NCBI GenBank assembly: GCA_045121095.1
Contig: JBGVFN010000190.1
Location: 1 to 15,659 of the forward strand
Source: TWA4 sp045121095
GTDB taxonomy: Bacteria > Bacillota > Clostridia > Lachnospirales > Lachnospiraceae
Length of the DNA stretch: 15,659 nucleotides
Reading direction: 5' to 3'
The position numbers and the translations under genes were made by a program. Positions 13,166 through 15,659 of this stretch are shown piece after piece. Every line of letters starts with the position of its first letter. The stretch's first letter is position 1. The notes beneath the pieces were generated by a model. It was not told where the DNA came from, did not search any database, and was given only the letters and a program-made list of their open reading frames with translations.

Positions 13166-13985
13166 CTGTAACCGAACGCACCATTTTTTCACCATTCTGC
13201 AAACTAAAAGTCCCATTAAAAGCCACCCATGACCCATTTTCCAACAGCAGTTGAAACTGCAGTTCCAGCCCCGATGTGCTTCCCAGAATTTCTCCTGCCT
13301 GAATAACCTCTCCAATCTCCCAGTCCTTTAGATAGTCGGTCAGATTTCCGTAAATAATACGAATTCCGTCTTCCTGTTCCAATCCAATCTGGCCCTCTTC
13401 TTTGCATACGACCTCACTCCTTTTCAGACTGATTACCGGCACAATGCCCTGCCAGCGATTTTCCAGCGGAATCTTCAGCCAAAAATCGTCGACTCCACCT
13501 CCCGACTCTCCGCTTCCTGATATTTTGATCTCAACGTGTTTCATGCAATCATTCACACAAAATTCCAGTGTCCCATTTTGCCCGGAATACACATCAGCAA
13601 GTGGAAGATATTCCACACATTCGCACATTCTTTTATAATAAGAAGTGATTTTTTGAAATTTTTCCTGATTTGCCCGCTCATAACCCATTACGTCTGCTAT
13701 CACTTCCGTTTTTTGCAGAGATGCCTGCGGTTTAAATTGACGCTTCAGCATAACAGCCGCCAACAGCTTCTCCTGTTCGATCCCGGATATTTTCTCCATA
13801 AAAATCAGTTCTTCCGTTAGTTTTTCAGAAACCTGCAGCTCCAGAAATTTCTCTTCCTGTGGATTAAAATTGTCCATCTGAACCATGCCCACATCTTTTC
13901 CAATCATTTGAAACCCTGCGCAGCTGAAAAAAGCACAAAAAGCTATGATCCCATAGTAAAATAGATACCTCTGGATTTTTTTCAT
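13152..13985 (-). CDS. Membrane-anchored protein with degenerate M23 (LytM-like) domain
   Basis: 277 residues from ATG 13985. Residues 1-25 form a basic start and a hydrophobic segment (LFYYGIIAFCAFF), so it is secreted or anchored. Residues 40-125 are mainly helical and charged. Residues about 180-255 follow the beta-barrel pattern of M23 endopeptidases: IVPVISLKRSEVV, then IRIIYGNLTDYL where active enzymes have YAHL, then EVIQAGEILGSTSG, and ELQFQLLLENG where they have HLHFEL. The His ligands are replaced, so cleavage of peptidoglycan is unlikely; a regulatory or scaffold role is inference. The start is uncertain: ATG 13985 has AGGA ten bases upstream, while the frame opens to ATG 14009 and 14024 with weaker sites. 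The insertion-like elements begin 33-72 bases upstream, so its promoter may lie in or beyond them. Confidence 0.7.
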   Translation of the reverse strand: MKKIQRYLFYYGIIAFCAFFSCAGFQMIGKDVGMVQMDNFNPQEEKFLELQVSEKLTEELIFMEKISGIEQEKLLAAVMLKRQFKPQASLQKTEVIADVMGYERANQEKFQKITSYYKRMCECVEYLPLADVYSGQNGTLEFCVNDCMKHVEIKISGSGESGGGVDDFWLKIPLENRWQGIVPVISLKRSEVVCKEEGQIGLEQEDGIRIIYGNLTDYLKDWEIGEVIQAGEILGSTSGLELQFQLLLENGSWVAFNGTFSLQNGEKMVRSVTENSP

Positions 13986-14055
13986 ATCACCATATTCCTG
14001 CCTTTCCATATACCTTATGGCCATTTCTTTCTTAATATGAAGCCATACTTTTCCT

Positions 14056-14310
14056 CTAGAGCGAACATTACTTATGTACCGCCTGAATTTTTATAAAAAA
14101 CGTAAATGGCGGAATTACAGAGCTACATTGCTAAGGAGACCTTTGGTCAAACGTCGGCACTTAACGAGCGACTTTCTGTAAAGAAAGACGAGAGTTTAGT
14201 GTCCGCTACGTTTGGGCAGAGCGAGAGCGCGTCTCCGTGTAATATAGCTCTGTAATGGAGCCCTCACTACCTATATTTAGATAAAGTTACGTTATCAATA
14301 TTCGCTCTAG
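14056..14310. mobile_element. MITE-like element with TA-bounded terminal inverted repeats
   Basis: CTAGAGCGAACATT (14056-14069) is repeated in inverse at 14297-14310 (one mismatch over 14 bases; about 15 of 20 counted inward from the TA). TA dinucleotides at 14057-14058 and 14308-14309 bound the inner 249 bases. It has no coding capacity and is filled by a long hairpin. TA target duplication and size fit a MITE mobilised by an IS630/Tc1-type transposase, and such a gene starts 79 bases downstream. It may instead be the left part of that IS. Confidence 0.6.
14113..14257. repeat. Long imperfect hairpin inside the MITE-like element
   Basis: Perfect blocks pair from outside in: ATTACAGAGCT (14114-14124) with 14246-14256, GGAGAC (14135-14140) with GTCTCC (14231-14236), CAAACGT (14148-14154) with 14208-14214, and CTTTCT (14172-14177) with AGAAAG (14182-14187) around a GTAA loop. 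Blocks between are related with small gaps. Total span is about 145 bases. Confidence 0.8.
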
Positions 14311-14337
14311 TATAATTCACTTTAATTAGCAATCTGT

Positions 14338-14366
14338 TTGAATATATTTTTCTGATATGGTATAAT
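14338..14366 (+). promoter_or_regulatory. Extended -10 sigma-A promoter of the transposase
   Basis: -35 TTGAAT (14338-14343), a 17-base spacer and perfect -10 TATAAT (14361-14366), with TGG directly before it (extended -10). The leader is about 16 bases. Confidence 0.8.
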
Positions 14367-14388
14367 TCAAGCATCGGAGGTGCTGATT

Positions 14389-15657
14389 ATGCCTAATAGA
14401 ATCAAAACGATTTCTTTAACAGATGATGATAAAAGTTACTTAAATAAACTGCTGATGCAGAGTACTTTAGAAATTCGTGTTTACCAGCGTGCCAAGATCC
14501 TTTTGCTCAAATCTGATGGCATAACTAACGAAGCCATTGCTGACAAACTTGATATCGGAATCGGTGTGGTAAAACGTTGTCTTAAAAAATTCAAAGATAG
14601 TGGTATGGAAGCCGCTTTACACGACAACAAAGGTCGTGGAAGAAAGGCTGAAATCTCAGATGATGATATCACTTGGGTAATTAGTAAAGCCTGTCAAAAA
14701 CCAAAGGATTATGGCTATTCTGCTGAATTCTGGTATCCCATGAGTTTCAGAAGATTCATTAATTCTATTGCAGAAGCAGAAGGTCATCCACGTATGGCAA
14801 CAGTAGCTGAAACAACACTTCGTAAGATACTCAATAATGCCAGAATCAAGCCTTTTCAGGTTTCCTATTACTGTGAAAAACGCGATCCTAATTTTGATGC
14901 AAAAATGCATGATGTTCTTGTCATCTACAAACAGATAGAACTGCAGTTTGATCAGGATGGAAAAGTGATTCCTTTTGAGAAAGATGCTGTACATACCTTG
15001 TCTTACGATGAAAAGCCAGGAATTCAGGCAATTGCTACCACAGGAGAAGATCGTCCGCCGATTCCTGATACTGACAAAAGCAATGGTTTTCAGCGAGATT
15101 ACGAGTATGTCAGGTTGGGAACTCTTTCATTGCTGGCGGCAATCGATCTGCTCACAGGAGAAGCAATTCCGTTGGTAAGTGAAACCCATAAAAGTTCTGA
15201 TTTTGTAACTTTTTTAAAGAAGCTTGATGAAAAATATCCTAAAGGTGATACCATTCGGATTATTCTGGATAATCACTCTGCGCATACATCCAAAGAGACT
15301 CAGGGATATCTGAATACGATTCCCGGACGGTTTGAGTTTGTATTTACCCCAAAGCATGGTTCCTGGCTGAACATGATAGAAGGTTTTTTTAGCAAAATGA
15401 CAAAGCAGATGCTGTGTGGAATCCGTGTAGAAACCAAAAAAGAACTTGAGGATAGAATCTACAGATACTTTGATGAGATCAACAAAGAACCTGTGCCCTA
15501 TAAATGGACCTATAAAATGGATACCATAGATCTTTCAAAAGAAGATATTGATTCCATAGTTTATGAAGTTGTAAACGCAAAAGCTGCTTCAGCCGAAAAT
15601 AAGGATAAAAAAGCACCAGAACCAATTTCGCGAAAGAAAAAGTCTACTCAGGATTAG
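14389..15657 (+). CDS. IS630-family transposase
   Basis: 422 residues. The N-terminal half has a helix-turn-helix (ITNEAIADKLDIGIGVVKR, about residues 42-62) of the Tc1/mariner-like kind. The DDE catalytic domain then shows Asp207 (SYDEKPG), Asp294 (ILDNHSAH) and Glu331 (WLNMIEGFFS); the last spacing of 36 residues fits IS630. The C-terminus is lysine-rich (NKDKKAPEPISRKKKS). The start is ATG 14389, with GGAGG eight bases upstream; a GTG at 14380 in the same frame would fall inside that site. The reading frame is intact, so the element may be active. Its more AT-rich, less codon-biased coding differs from the housekeeping block and fits transfer. Confidence 0.95.
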   Translation: MPNRIKTISLTDDDKSYLNKLLMQSTLEIRVYQRAKILLLKSDGITNEAIADKLDIGIGVVKRCLKKFKDSGMEAALHDNKGRGRKAEISDDDITWVISKACQKPKDYGYSAEFWYPMSFRRFINSIAEAEGHPRMATVAETTLRKILNNARIKPFQVSYYCEKRDPNFDAKMHDVLVIYKQIELQFDQDGKVIPFEKDAVHTLSYDEKPGIQAIATTGEDRPPIPDTDKSNGFQRDYEYVRLGTLSLLAAIDLLTGEAIPLVSETHKSSDFVTFLKKLDEKYPKGDTIRIILDNHSAHTSKETQGYLNTIPGRFEFVFTPKHGSWLNMIEGFFSKMTKQMLCGIRVETKKELEDRIYRYFDEINKEPVPYKWTYKMDTIDLSKEDIDSIVYEVVNAKAASAENKDKKAPEPISRKKKSTQD

Positions 15658-15659
15658 CA

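Larger units (their letters stand above)
14311..15659 (+). mobile_element. IS630-family insertion sequence, right end outside the window
   Basis: The transposase gene with its own promoter marks an IS. The left boundary is uncertain: the TA at 14308-14309, or the TA at 14057-14058 if the MITE-like part belongs to it. The right inverted repeat must lie beyond the window, since the gene stops at 15657. Confidence 0.6.

Noticed and set aside
14380..14388. GTG start giving the transposase three extra residues
   Set aside because: The GTG falls inside the GGAGG/spacer region that serves the ATG at 14389.

Overview
The window looks like chromosome of a low-to-mid GC Gram-positive of class Clostridia, most likely Lachnospiraceae. 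The basis is the classic Firmicutes order ylxM-ffh-rpsP-khpA-rimM-trmD-rplS followed by lepB-rbgA-lepB-rnhB-yraN-pgeF, strong AGGAGG ribosome binding sites, sigma-A type promoters, and protein sequences of clostridial flavour. The genus is inference; there is no rRNA to fix it.

Layout. (1) 1-8285, minus strand: a translation and protein-export housekeeping block. A promoter at 8241-8269 drives ylxM, ffh (SRP GTPase), rpsP, khpA, rimM and trmD. Immediately after trmD a second strong promoter (4521-4549) and an L19-leader-like RNA precede rplS, which ends in its own terminator (4018-4044). A third group follows: signal peptidase, rbgA (50S assembly GTPase), a second signal peptidase, rnhB, yraN and pgeF (cut by the window edge). 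The block joins ribosome maturation (RimM, TrmD, RbgA, S16, L19), SRP targeting (Ffh, YlxM) and signal-peptide removal (two LepB).

(2) 8286-10850: accessory genes on the minus strand. There is a thymidylate-synthase homologue of the short, methanogen-like type and an SGNH/GDSL hydrolase. Between them, 9160-9315 holds a nested inverted-repeat element able to fold like a cloverleaf.

(3) 10851-13165: a 699-residue HyuA/hydantoinase-oxoprolinase family protein on the plus strand, divergent from the SGNH gene. A 45-bp near-perfect palindrome lies between the two promoters. The hydantoinase mRNA leader contains a stem-loop, and its coding sequence carries a decaying in-frame repeat.

(4) 13152-15659: a membrane-anchored protein whose C-terminal domain resembles an M23 (LytM) peptidase without zinc ligands. 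Next come a 255-bp MITE-like element with TA-bounded terminal inverted repeats around a long hairpin, and an IS630-family transposase gene that ends two bases before the window does.

A short motif, roughly GTAACnRTTCAGC, recurs at gene ends and in intergenic gaps (about 945, 3841, 5848, 8318, 9160, 9307, 10723 and 10806). It looks like a small dispersed repeat family. No tRNA, rRNA, CRISPR array or recognised defence system was seen.
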